From NCBI GenBank assembly GCA_050015495.1, contig JBEKBH010000016.1, forward strand, positions 16,105-80,104: a stretch of 64,000 nucleotides of DNA, given 5' to 3'. This DNA is from Palsa-1439 sp050015495. Its GTDB lineage: Bacteria; Verrucomicrobiota; Verrucomicrobiia; Palsa-1439. The translations under genes were made by a program, and so were the position numbers. Below, piece by piece: positions 31,482-40,246 of this stretch (its first letter is position 1; every line of letters begins with the position of its first letter). Below the pieces are notes generated by a model that was not told the origin of the DNA, did no database searches, and saw only the letters and a program-made list of their open reading frames with translations.

Positions 31482-32872
31482 CGGTCACTCCTCATCCGGG
31501 CGCGAACGTCCCTGGGCAGGGACAGAACGACAGCGGTGCCTCCGCTCGGGTTGCGGCGCACGGTGAGAGTTGCCCCAATCATACACGCCCGGTAGCTCAT
31601 GGAGTTGATCCCCATGCCTTTGTTCTGCCCGAGTTCTTCCGGAAACCCGAGGCCATTGTCGTTCACCGTCAGGATAGTTCGCTCACCCTCAGCGTGGAAT
31701 TCGATCAGGATTCGCGAGGGCTTGCCGTGCTTGATCGCGTTCGCGACGGCCTCTTGGACGATCCGGTAAATCTGGGTCGCTTCGTTGTCATCAAAAACGT
31801 CGACCGCCCCGTTCGCCGTCACGACACAGTCGATATGGAACAAGTGTTGCACCGATGCCGAGAAATCGTACAGCGCGTCCACCAGTCCGCCGGGCCCGAT
31901 TTCGACGGGGTGAAGTCCGTGGGCGATTTCGTGTGCCTGAGTCATGGCTCGCTGGATGAATTCCACAATCTGCCTGGCCTCGGTTGCTTGTGGCAGCGAT
32001 TGTTGCGCCAGGTTATCCGTCAAGAGTTGGGTCGCGAACTCGGTGGCGGCCAGGTGCTGGCACAGCCCGTCGTGCAGGTCCTGTGCGATCCGCCGTCGTT
32101 CCTGATCCGAGATTTCGAGCACTTGCTTCTCCAGTTGTCTGCGCTGCGTGATGTCACGTACGGTGGCGGCAAACAGCCGCCGGCCACCCAACTGGACTTC
32201 GCCGACGGAGAGTTCCATGGGGAAGACCGAGCCGTCTTTGCGCGAGCCGAAGATTTCCCGACCGACGCCAACGAGCTTGCGTTGGTCAGTCCGGAAGTAG
32301 TTGCGGATATAGCGGTCGTGTTCATCGTCCCGGGGCGGGGGCACCAGGAGGCGTACATTTTGACCAACGACTTCGTCCGCGCGGTATCCAAAGATGCGCT
32401 CGGCGGCCGCGTTGAAAGAATCAATAATCGCTTGATCATTGATCGTAACGATGCCGTCTAGCGCCGTGTCAACGTATGCGCCGAGCAGCGACTGACTGGC
32501 CTGGGCGACATCTTCTGCCTGTCGGCGCTCCGCGCCCGCCTTCTTCATCGCCAGCACCAAGAAAGAGACTGCCAAAAGCACCGCAAAGTCCATTGACCCG
32601 TTCCAACAGGCACTCAAAAGCTGGTAAGTAGTAACTGGCGGATACAGGTTGGCTACGAAGGCCACGACTCCAGTAAAAATGGCAGCGATAATCCCATATC
32701 CCAAGCCTGCGAACCAGGTGACGAAAACGACCGCAAACACGTAAAGGATGGGAACTCTACGCGAAGGCCCCAGCCAGTAGTCAAATAGACCCACTGACAA
32801 GCCATAGACCGCGCTCGCGCCGACCACCCAGAGCTTGGATCGGCTGCTGAGCCAGAGAATCAACCGTTGCAT
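31478..32872 (-). CDS. PAS-containing sensor histidine kinase, NarX-type (HisKA_3)
   Basis: About 464 residues from the ATG at 32870-32872, just before the first helix. An alternative ATG at 32941 adds 23 residues. Four hydrophobic helices occupy about residues 10-110 (DUF4118-like). A PAS domain follows at about 130-250, with AAERIFGYRADEVVGQNVRLL and FGSRKDGSVFPMELSVGEV. The phosphoacceptor motif is ERRRIAQDLHDGLCQHL. The small ATPase domain has IVQEAVANAIKHG and NDNGLGF.....GMGINSM. HisKA_3 kinases pair with NarL-type regulators, as with the adjacent downstream gene. The signal is unknown. Confidence 0.93.
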   Translation of the reverse strand: MQRLILWLSSRSKLWVVGASAVYGLSVGLFDYWLGPSRRVPILYVFAVVFVTWFAGLGYGIIAAIFTGVVAFVANLYPPVTTYQLLSACWNGSMDFAVLLAVSFLVLAMKKAGAERRQAEDVAQASQSLLGAYVDTALDGIVTINDQAIIDSFNAAAERIFGYRADEVVGQNVRLLVPPPRDDEHDRYIRNYFRTDQRKLVGVGREIFGSRKDGSVFPMELSVGEVQLGGRRLFAATVRDITQRRQLEKQVLEISDQERRRIAQDLHDGLCQHLAATEFATQLLTDNLAQQSLPQATEARQIVEFIQRAMTQAHEIAHGLHPVEIGPGGLVDALYDFSASVQHLFHIDCVVTANGAVDVFDDNEATQIYRIVQEAVANAIKHGKPSRILIEFHAEGERTILTVNDNGLGFPEELGQNKGMGINSMSYRACMIGATLTVRRNPSGGTAVVLSLPRDVRARMRSDR

Positions 32873-33104
32873 GATTGCGCTTCTGCCAGAAACCCGAGAC
32901 GGGCTCGCGCCTACAGGATGTCGGCCCGCAGTTCCTGACATGGGGGGTTTATCACCAGATCAATCCTCCTGTCCAACGAATTCAAGATTTCCAAGGTTGG
33001 CTCGATAAAGAGGGGCTTCGCAAACCCTGTTCGGGCACATTACGGTTTCGCAAGAGGAGCGGCGGTAGCCCGACCTCGACATTCGCACACTACGGCACCA
33101 ACCC

Positions 33105-35504
33105 CTACGGGACAAGCCGCACGCGGTAGTAGCGGGCGGGGCCGTTGGTCGCGCCGCCGGTATCGACGTAGTTGGTCGTCGATACGGCCCTGCCGGGCGC
33201 GGTCATGACCGGGCTGAAGTCGGCGAAATTATTGGAGTAACTGCCGTTGGCCGGCGGGGCGTTGGTCTGCAACGCGTAGCTCTCGCCGCCGGCCGTTGTC
33301 CATGTGAGGCGGACGTTGTTTGTTTCCAATGCGATGGCCACCATGCGCAATACCGAGCCGAGACCGCCAATTTTCGCCACGAACGCGTTGCCCCACGAGC
33401 TGCGAAGGACGGTCTGGAAAGCATTGGTCGTCGGGAAGTTGCCCGAGGTGGTGGTTCCCGTGACGTAGGCGTTGCCCGCGGCGTCGATCGCGAGGGCGTA
33501 GCCCAGGTCAACGCCACTGCCGCCGAGGTAGGTCGAATACACCAGGTTCGAGCCGCTCGAACCCAGCTCGGTGACGAAGGCGTTGGCCGTCCCGCCAAGG
33601 GTTTTCTGGAAAGCGTTTCGTGTCGGGAAATCGGTGGAGAATGTGTATCCAGCGACGTAGGCGTTGGTCGCGGCATCCACGGCGATGCCGAAGCCCGCGT
33701 CAATGTAGTTGCCGCCGAGATAGGTCGAGTAAACGAGGTTCGAGCCGTCAGGCCCGAGCTTCGTCACGAAAGCGTTTTGGCTCCCGCGAAGGGTGGGCTG
33801 AAAGGCATCTGTCGTCGTCGGGAAGTTGGTCGAGCCGGCGAGTCCCGTAACGTAAGCATTGGTCGCGGCGTCCACCGCGATGGCGTAGCCATGGTCGCTG
33901 TAGTTGCTGCCGTTCCCGCCGAGGTAGGTCGAGTACACGAGGTTCGAGCCGCCGGGCCCGAGCTTTGTCACGAAGCCGTTGCTGACCGGGCTGCGCAGGG
34001 TGGTCTGGAAGGCATTTCGTGTCGGGAAGTTGGTGGAGGAGGCGTAGCCCGTGACGTAGGCACAGCCTGCGGCGTCCACGGCAATGCCGTTGCCATTGTC
34101 GCCGGTGTTGCCGCTGCTGCTGCCGCTGCCGCCGAGGAAAGTGGAATACACGAGGTTCGAGCCGTCGGGCCCGACTTTCGTCACGAAGGTGTTGCCGGCC
34201 GGGCAGCCAAGTGCGGTCTGGAAAGCATTTCGCAACGGGAAATTGGTTGAGGTGGTGGATCCCGTCACGTAAGCGTTTCCTGCGGCATCGATCGCGATGG
34301 CGTTGGCCCAGTCGTTCAAGTAGCCGCCGTTGCCGCCGAGGAAGGTGGAGTAGATCAGGTTCGAGCCGCCGGGCCCGAGCTTGGCCACGAAAGCGTTTGT
34401 GACTCCGCCGATGGCGGGCTGGAAAGCATTTTTTGTCGGGAAGTTGGTGGACAAGGTCCATCCCGAGACGTAGGCATTGCCCGCGGCGTCCACGGCGATG
34501 CCGTTGCCGCAATCGCGGATGCTGCCGCCGAGGTAGGTCGAGTAAACGAGGTTCGAGCCGCCGGGCCCGAGCTTGGTGATGAACGCGGAAATGCTCGTGC
34601 CTTCGTTGGCGGTCTGGAAGGCATTGGTCGTCGGGAAATTGGCGGACTCGGTGCCACCGATGACGTAGGCGCAGCCCACGGCGTCCACCGTGATGCCGTT
34701 GCCATAGTCACCGTAGTAGCCGCTGTCGCCGCCGAGGTAGGTCGAGTACACGAGGACCGGGTCGATCACCAGCGGCCGGCGCCGGTCGTAATCGGCCACG
34801 AGGAACCCGACGCGGTCTTGGCCCGTCATCACGTAGCGGCTCGGCACCTCCTGTAGCTGGCCGTCGTGCGATTGGTACGCGCGTGGCGCGTGGAAGCGCA
34901 CCTCGCCGCCGGCCATGCGCAGCACCAGTTCGCCGTTGGGATCGATGCGGGTCTGGCGCACGCCGTCAAACGCCAGGGTGATGACGCGCGGGTCCGTGCC
35001 GGGCGCCACGGTGAAGTCGTATTCGAGCCGGCCCTGCGTACCGTAGTACGTCAGGTCCACGCCGGGATAGACGCGGTCGAAGCCGGCGCGGGCGTACAAC
35101 GGGAGGTTCTGGCGCCAGCGGGAAGGATCGTTGCCGATAAAATAGTTCACGGTGCCGGGCAATTGGTCCGTGGCCGTGGCCGGGGCCTGTGGATTCCCGC
35201 CCGGCAACGTCATGCGCACGACATCCACAGGCGGCGCGGATTGGTCGCGGCGGAGTTGGGTCGGCGACGTTCGGCCCGCGCCGTTGTGCAACGCGAGCAC
35301 CGCCTCGGTGGGGGTCAGATACAGGATATAGCCCGGTCCGCGGGAAATGAAGTTCACGCGGGCATCGGTCTGTCCCGTGTTGGTTTCAAAGCTCAAGGGC
35401 AGGCGGCCGTAGTTTTCGACGATCTGCGCCCCGGTGGCGGCGCGAGCGGTTGACGCCACGCTGAGGATTGCGGCCACCACGATGACCATTCGATTCCGTT
35501 TCAT
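33105..35504 (-). CDS. Secreted SBBP beta-propeller-repeat protein
   Basis: This 799-residue protein has a signal peptide (MKRNRMVIVVAAILSVASTARA). Residues about 25-260 are the N-terminal domain commonly found in front of SBBP repeats (LPLSFETNTGQTDARVNFIS, then YPGVDLTYYG.QGRLEYDF and RRPLVIDPVLVYSTYLGG). About nine SBBP repeats follow, each with YSTYLGG, GI.VDA.GNAYV.G.T.S.NFPT.NAFQ and AFV.KLGP.GSNLV. The last ~85 residues are the shared module ending ARYYRVRLVP. The repeats are nearly identical at DNA level. It is exported, and its function is unknown beyond a probable surface or binding role. Confidence 0.92.
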   Translation of the reverse strand: MKRNRMVIVVAAILSVASTARAATGAQIVENYGRLPLSFETNTGQTDARVNFISRGPGYILYLTPTEAVLALHNGAGRTSPTQLRRDQSAPPVDVVRMTLPGGNPQAPATATDQLPGTVNYFIGNDPSRWRQNLPLYARAGFDRVYPGVDLTYYGTQGRLEYDFTVAPGTDPRVITLAFDGVRQTRIDPNGELVLRMAGGEVRFHAPRAYQSHDGQLQEVPSRYVMTGQDRVGFLVADYDRRRPLVIDPVLVYSTYLGGDSGYYGDYGNGITVDAVGCAYVIGGTESANFPTTNAFQTANEGTSISAFITKLGPGGSNLVYSTYLGGSIRDCGNGIAVDAAGNAYVSGWTLSTNFPTKNAFQPAIGGVTNAFVAKLGPGGSNLIYSTFLGGNGGYLNDWANAIAIDAAGNAYVTGSTTSTNFPLRNAFQTALGCPAGNTFVTKVGPDGSNLVYSTFLGGSGSSSGNTGDNGNGIAVDAAGCAYVTGYASSTNFPTRNAFQTTLRSPVSNGFVTKLGPGGSNLVYSTYLGGNGSNYSDHGYAIAVDAATNAYVTGLAGSTNFPTTTDAFQPTLRGSQNAFVTKLGPDGSNLVYSTYLGGNYIDAGFGIAVDAATNAYVAGYTFSTDFPTRNAFQKTLGGTANAFVTELGSSGSNLVYSTYLGGSGVDLGYALAIDAAGNAYVTGTTTSGNFPTTNAFQTVLRSSWGNAFVAKIGGLGSVLRMVAIALETNNVRLTWTTAGGESYALQTNAPPANGSYSNNFADFSPVMTAPGRAVSTTNYVDTGGATNGPARYYRVRLVP

Positions 35505-35830
35505 GGTCAGGTTGTCTCCGTGGCGGAGCTTGAAGCATCCGACCCGCTTGATGCCCTGATGCGTTGTGCCATGGACGCCAATATGGTTCTGGAGGGAATA
35601 CGCCGAGGAGACGCGACCGAGACGCCAGCCTCTTGGTCTCTCCGAGAGAGACTAGAGCAAAGTGTCGCCCGGGTGTCCAGCGGATTCGGATTTTCCGGGA
35701 CGGCGATGCGGCATGTGCCCCGTTCCCGCAAGCCCGTGAGAGAGGATTCCGACGCGGCTGCCGGGATGCCGCGCCCAGGCATCACAGTTTGATGTTGACA
35801 AGCATCATGGTTATAGGTATTGTCGCCGCC
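35505..35830 (+). promoter_or_regulatory. Intergenic region with PadR-gene promoter (35795-35823)
   Basis: TTGACA (35795-35800), a 17-nt spacer and TATTGT (35818-35823) would start transcription at or next to the ATG at 35831, so the PadR message may be leaderless. The rest holds a short hairpin (GTCTCTC/GAGAGAC near 35636-35652) and no gene. Confidence 0.55.
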
Positions 35831-36166
35831 ATGAAGAAGACCAACCCCAGTTTTTTGAACGGCGTCCCGGAGTTGCTGGTGCTGCGCCTGCTGTCCCGGC
35901 GGGAGATGTACGGGTACCAGATCGTCGAGGAAATCCGCACCCGAACCGGAGAGACGTTGTCGTTTGGCGAGGGCTGCATCTACCCGTACCTGCATTACCT
36001 GGAAGCGGAAAAGCAGGTGAGCAGTCAGCGGCGTGAGGTCGATGGGCGAAGCCGCAATTATTACAGGCTGACGGCGCGCGGACGGAAGCGGCTCGAGGAA
36101 TTGACCTCGGAGTGGCAACGCGTGACGACGGGCATCTCGTCGTTGATGGAGGAACAACATGCCTAG
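35831..36166 (+). CDS. PadR-family transcriptional regulator
   Basis: This 111-residue winged-helix protein carries the PadR signature: FLNGVPELLVLRLLSRREMYGYQIVEEIRTRTGETLSFGEGCIYPYLHYLEAEKQV, then GRSRNYYRLTARGRKRLEEL. PadR proteins are usually repressors of a neighbouring membrane-protein operon and release DNA upon ligand binding. The ATG at 35831 gives a normal-length protein. No ribosome-binding site precedes it, in line with a leaderless message. It overlaps the next gene by 8 bp, so the two are co-expressed. Confidence 0.92.
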   Translation: MKKTNPSFLNGVPELLVLRLLSRREMYGYQIVEEIRTRTGETLSFGEGCIYPYLHYLEAEKQVSSQRREVDGRSRNYYRLTARGRKRLEELTSEWQRVTTGISSLMEEQHA

Positions 36167-36857
36167 GACGAATTTCCTGGAACGATTGCAGCGTCGGCTG
36201 GTGGACCTCGGCTGCCCGATGGCGCATGTGCGTCGGCTGGTTCAAGAAGTCGCCGATCACCGCGAGGACTTGACGCAAGCCGCGTTGTCGGAGGGATTCA
36301 CGGAATCCGCGAGCGAAGCCCGGGCGGAGGCGCAACTCGGGAACCCGGTTGATCTGGCCGACCGCCTGGCGATGGCGTTGCGGCAATCATCTTGGTGGGG
36401 CCGGCATTTCATCATTGGGTTCTGTCTGGTGCCGTTGTTGGCCGTTCCGGTGTTATGGGGCTTGCTGGTGGGTCTCGGGTGCTGGCTGGAGTTCGCCCTG
36501 GGGTACGGCTTGGACTCGAACCGTCTCCACATGGCCGGCGACAGGCCGGAGAGTTTTCATCATATTTTTCTGGCGGTACATTGCACCGACTACATCGCGA
36601 TTGCCCTGGTGACACTTCTCTTCTGCTGGTTGGCACGGAGATCGGCCCTGGGTTTCAAATGGATGGCGACGTCATGCGTAATTTGTTCGCTGTACGCGTT
36701 ATTCGTTCGGGTCACCATCGTCCCACACTTTTTTGCTCTGGGCGCCTCGTCGAGTCCGCAATGGATTCGATCGGCGGTCCCGCTCGTGATCGCCGCCGCC
36801 ATTTACGCTTGCCGGCTACGAGCGACGCGTGATTTCGACGAGAGTGTTGCCGCTTAG
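36159..36857 (+). CDS. PadR-partner membrane protein with HAAS/permease-prefix-like N-terminus
   Basis: This 232-residue protein starts inside the PadR gene. Its soluble N-terminus (about 1-85) has FLERLQRRLVDLGCPMAHVRRLVQEVADHREDL and ARAEAQLGNPVDLADRLA. This resembles the helical domain that precedes the membrane part in DUF1700/HAAS proteins and ADOP permeases, all of which pair with PadR regulators. Four membrane helices follow (about 85-215). It probably senses envelope state together with the PadR protein. No permease or transporter domain is present. The exact family is uncertain. Confidence 0.78.
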   Translation: MPRTNFLERLQRRLVDLGCPMAHVRRLVQEVADHREDLTQAALSEGFTESASEARAEAQLGNPVDLADRLAMALRQSSWWGRHFIIGFCLVPLLAVPVLWGLLVGLGCWLEFALGYGLDSNRLHMAGDRPESFHHIFLAVHCTDYIAIALVTLLFCWLARRSALGFKWMATSCVICSLYALFVRVTIVPHFFALGASSSPQWIRSAVPLVIAAAIYACRLRATRDFDESVAA

Positions 36858-37192
36858 CCGGCGGCGGACAGAAGAGTCAGGTCACAACCTTGCGTTGACG
36901 CGATGAGACCGTCAGAAGCCAATGGCGGCGATGGGGGGAGCTGACGCCGAAGATTCTGTGCCGGTTCAACTTTCCGGTTTCGAGTTCTGCCCCGTGACGG
37001 CTGCGTGCTCTCGCCTCAGCGGGATACTATCGACCGGCCATCGACCGACAGCCTGCCAAGACAGGAGCGCAGCCGGGGATTGTTCACCGAGTCGTGAACG
37101 AGGCTCGTCGCGAGTGCTCCTCGCCACGAGCGGCTTCGGTTATTGTTTGATTACCGTTTCGTCCTCGCGGCTGCGCTCCCGATTCTGAATTC
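36858..37192. other. Intergenic, no gene seen
   Basis: The convergent gap between the PadR-partner gene and the 37193 gene contains no credible frame and no clear terminator hairpin with a T-run. Confidence 0.5.
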
Positions 37193-38704
37193 TCAGGGCG
37201 TAATACCGACCCGATAGAACTTTTGCGGTGCCGAAGCCCCACCGATATTTGTCAGGATGATCAACCCACCGGGGCTGTTGCTCAGGACGACGCCCGAGAT
37301 GTTCGCCCAACTGCCCGCGGTCATTGAATTCCGGGATTGCAGTTGATAATTGTCCCCCGCGACAGATTGGACGGAGATGGCCACATTAGTCCCTGCAGTC
37401 TGAATTCCACAAATCTGATTTGTCACCCCGGCGGTCGGCGCGAAGTTGGCCGTCAGGGTTTCACTGCTCGATGAGGTGAATGTGTAGCAGGGTGACGTGC
37501 TGACCACAGTGCCATTCAGCGTCCAGTTCGTGAAGTTGTAGCAAGATTCTGGCGTTGCACACACCGTCACGGCGGAGCAGCAGGTGAATGTGCCGCCGCC
37601 GCTGGTCCAGCCGCCGACCAATGGTGAGGAAGTGGTGCTGATCGTGGCGTAACACTCCCCTATTATGCAGGTGAGCGATACTGAGTAGCTGCCGGTGCCT
37701 CCATAATTGCTGGCATGCACCAACAGCGTATAGTTACCGGAGCTACTGAATGTAATGTTGGTGGCCGTGCCTGAGCCAATGCTGAACAGCAGGTTCCCGG
37801 TTGGATCGTAAAAGTCGAACTGCGAACCACTAAAACCGCCGGCAGAAATGAGCACCGACTCGCCACTGCAACCACTGATAAGATAGGCGTCAATCTCCGC
37901 CTGCTGGCTAATGTTGGTACTGACGCCTTGCCCACAGGCAATCGGCGTGGTGTTACACCCGCCGCCGGTTGCCGTCTGAAGATCCAATGAATAGCTGGTG
38001 GTAGCGCTGTAACTGCTGCTGTGCACCAGAATCGTGTAAGCGCCGCTGTTGGTACACGTCAAATTCACTGCCCCACCGCCGTAACAGTTGGCAGGCGCGG
38101 TACCTAAAAGCTGTCCGCCGGGATTGTAAATGTCAGCCGCCACACTGTAGTTGCAGTTCGGAACCGATGCGGCAAGCGAAACCGAGATTACCTGACCGGA
38201 CGTGCCAGCGTAGCTGTAGGCATCCATCTCGGCATGCAAAGTCGTGTTGCTGGCCACGGTCTGCCCACATGAAATCGCCCGCGTGTCACAGCCGCCAATG
38301 TTGACCTGTTGAACACCCAAGGAATAGCCGGTGGTAGCGTTGTAACTGCTACTGTGTACCAGAATCGTGTAAGTGCCGCTGTTGGTACACGTCAAATTCA
38401 CTGCCCCACCGCCGTAACAGTTGGCAGACGCGGTGGCGAGAAGCTTTCCGACGGGACTGTAAACGTCAGCCGCCACACCGTAGTTGCAGTTCGGAACCGA
38501 TGCGGCAAGCGAAACCGAGATTACCTGACCGGCCGTGCCAACATAGCTGTATTGGTCAATTTCACTGATCGTTACAGTGTTGCTAGCGATGGTCTGCCCA
38601 CACGAGATGGGAGTTTGGCTTCGGCCGGCAACCGGCCAGAATGCCAGCCCGAATGCCAGTAGGAAGCAGAGATTGAACGCACGGTTTGTCGAAGATGTTT
38701 TCAT
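37193..38704 (-). CDS. Secreted protein with three PPC-like repeats, an InlB-type repeat and the shared C-terminal module
   Basis: This 503-residue protein has a signal peptide (about 1-30, ending VAGRSQ) and GGAGG eight bases before the ATG. Three cysteine-rich repeats of about 100 residues follow. Each runs ISCGQT.ASNT, EID.YSY.G..GQVISVSLAASVPNC, NCYGGGAVNLTCTNSG.YTILVHSSSY, like pre-peptidase C-terminal (PPC) beta-sandwiches; the third is more divergent. A divergent InlB B-repeat (CYNFTNWTLNGTVVSTSPCYTF) is at about 390-420. The last ~75 residues are the shared module, ending KFYRVGITP. It is probably an adhesin or cell-surface protein. Repeats 1 and 2 are almost identical in DNA, pointing to a recent duplication. 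Confidence 0.85.
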   Translation of the reverse strand: MKTSSTNRAFNLCFLLAFGLAFWPVAGRSQTPISCGQTIASNTVTISEIDQYSYVGTAGQVISVSLAASVPNCNYGVAADVYSPVGKLLATASANCYGGGAVNLTCTNSGTYTILVHSSSYNATTGYSLGVQQVNIGGCDTRAISCGQTVASNTTLHAEMDAYSYAGTSGQVISVSLAASVPNCNYSVAADIYNPGGQLLGTAPANCYGGGAVNLTCTNSGAYTILVHSSSYSATTSYSLDLQTATGGGCNTTPIACGQGVSTNISQQAEIDAYLISGCSGESVLISAGGFSGSQFDFYDPTGNLLFSIGSGTATNITFSSSGNYTLLVHASNYGGTGSYSVSLTCIIGECYATISTTSSPLVGGWTSGGGTFTCCSAVTVCATPESCYNFTNWTLNGTVVSTSPCYTFTSSSSETLTANFAPTAGVTNQICGIQTAGTNVAISVQSVAGDNYQLQSRNSMTAGSWANISGVVLSNSPGGLIILTNIGGASAPQKFYRVGITP

Positions 38705-38999
38705 AGTCTTTTCCTCCCTAACTCTTTTTCGGGTCGCATGATGCCGGACAGGCAGGGGTCAAACAGTGGGATCAAGACACACGAGTTCCTCGCCCTTATG
38801 ATTTCTCCCGCCCTTATCCTCGCCTCGATGCAGACTCTTCCAAGCTGGTTCTTTCCTGACTCAGCTTGGCAACACAACTCGCCATTAGTATGTATTGCTC
38901 GTAAACTCGCGCAGACAGGACGCGTACGTCGGGCCGTGGACAGAAGGCCCCAAACGGGGGATGAAACGGCTTATACGCCTGTGGGCATCGGGATGGCAA
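38705..38999 (-). promoter_or_regulatory. Promoter and 5' leader related to that of the 23866-25773 gene
   Basis: On the minus strand, TTGCCA (38994-38999), an 18-nt spacer and TATAAG (38970-38975) start a ~260-nt leader. Its first ~70 nt share GGGCC, CCGAC and CGTCCTGTCTGCGCGAG with the leader at 25774-25908. Beyond that the two leaders differ. Confidence 0.6.
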
Positions 39000-39234
39000 G
39001 ACATTTCCGGCAACGGTTCTGTGGAAATGTTATTGGGAAAAATCCCGCAGGACCAGCCTCTCGCCCATCACCGAAACTCGGACACACTACGAGGTTCGCG
39101 CGACCAGTGCAGCGACACGATTCATTTGAGGATCGCCCCCTCACCTTAAATCCTTTGCTCCGAACTCCGGTCCGGAGGTTCGGAGCGTCTCGTCCGACTC
39201 GGCTCCCCCGGAGGGGAGAGGAGACAAAGCGCGC
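39000..39234. other. Intergenic with GC-rich palindrome, no gene seen
   Basis: A hairpin CTCCCC/GGGGAG near 39208-39223 resembles the palindromes inside the neighbouring glycosyltransferase pseudogene. No frame is credible. Confidence 0.45.
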
Positions 39235-39805
39235 TTATTGTCCGCACGCTTCGCGGAAGGCGCGGGCGAGGATGGCGGCGTTGCGGGTGATGAGGAAATT
39301 TTCCTCGGCCCAATGGCGGCCGGCTTCGCCGAGTTGTTCGCGCAACGCCGGGTCGTCGGCGAGGCGTTTCACGGCCCCGGCCAGTTCGGCGGTGTTGGAT
39401 GGTTCGACGAGCAATCCCGTGACCTCGTGCGCGACGGCTTCCATGGGACCGGCGGTGCGGCTGGAGATGACGGGCAGGCAACGGGCGAACGCTTCGGGGA
39501 TGACATTCGGGATGCCGTCGCGGTCGCCCTCGGCATCGACCACGCCCGTGTGCCAGAAAACGTCGACCCACAGATATTGTTCGTCGACCTGTTGGGGCGC
39601 GAGCGGGCCGGTCAGGGAAACGAATTCTTCCAGGCCATCGCGGGTGATGCGGCGCTGGAGGTCGTCGTCGAGCGGGCCGTCGCCGACAATTCTGGCGACG
39701 AACGGCACGCCCCACGATTTCAGGAGGGCGCAGGCGACGAGTTGATGGATGTGGCCTTTCTTCGGGACGAGACGTCCGACCGACAGGAGGCGGACCGGGC
39801 GCGGA

Positions 39806-39843
39806 GAACCCACCCCCGGCCCCTCCGTGGGAGGGGAGTTCGG
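39806..39843. repeat. 38-bp GC-rich palindromic repeat, copy 1
   Basis: GAACCCACCCCCGGC is followed by the perfect stem CCCCTCC-gtg-GGAGGGG and AGTTCGG. It differs from the copy at 39920 at one base, which lies in the hairpin loop. It is translated in frame inside the glycosyltransferase remnant. Confidence 0.7.
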
Positions 39844-39919
39844 CAGGGCTGGCATGGAATCGCGCGCCGGTTTTGGCGGAAGCTGGTCGAGGCCGCGATG
39901 GGCGAGAACGATTTTTGTC

Positions 39920-39957
39920 GAACCCACCCCCGGCCCCTCCGAGGGAGGGGAGTTCGG
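39920..39957. repeat. 38-bp GC-rich palindromic repeat, copy 2
   Basis: The element is the same, with loop GAG. It marks the point where the glycosyltransferase acceptor domain is deleted and the frame changes, so it is probably linked to the rearrangement. Confidence 0.7.
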
Positions 39958-40246
39958 AACGGCGGTCCGGTCCGCAGCGCCCTTCGCGCGTTCTGTGGAG
40001 ATAGTTCGCGGCGGCGGTGGCGGGCGCGGTGGCCCACACGCCGTGGATCACGGTCGGGTTTTTTCTTGCGGAAGCGGTTGGCGCGGCACACGGCGAAGAT
40101 GGCGGCCCAGACGGTAGACCAGAAGTTTTCTGGGTTGGCGGGTCGGTAACGGCGGTAGAGTCGCCAGTCGTCGCGGAGGAGGGCGGGGTCGCGGAGGAGT
40201 GAATCATTTCGCTCCCGCCGACGATCCCAAAGATTCGGTAAAGATT

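Larger units (their letters stand above)
39235..40207 (-). pseudogene. Glycosyltransferase family 4 gene, broken and 5'-truncated
   Basis: The C-terminal donor-binding half is well kept (39235 to about 39800): RPVRLLSVGRLVPKKGH, then RIVGDGPL and DRDGIPNVIPEAFARCLPVI with the E-x7-E motif, TAGPMEAV and GLLVEP. Upstream, pieces of the acceptor half appear in different frames: LLRDDWRLYRRYRPANPENF in one and VIHGVWATAPATAAANYLHR in another. Between them, about 100 residues are missing and a 38-bp GC-rich palindromic repeat is present. A second copy of that repeat sits in frame within the C-terminal half. The true N-terminus is absent, and a tandem repeat array begins 40 bp further on. It is not functional as a whole, though the 230-residue C-terminal frame is open. 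Confidence 0.75.
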
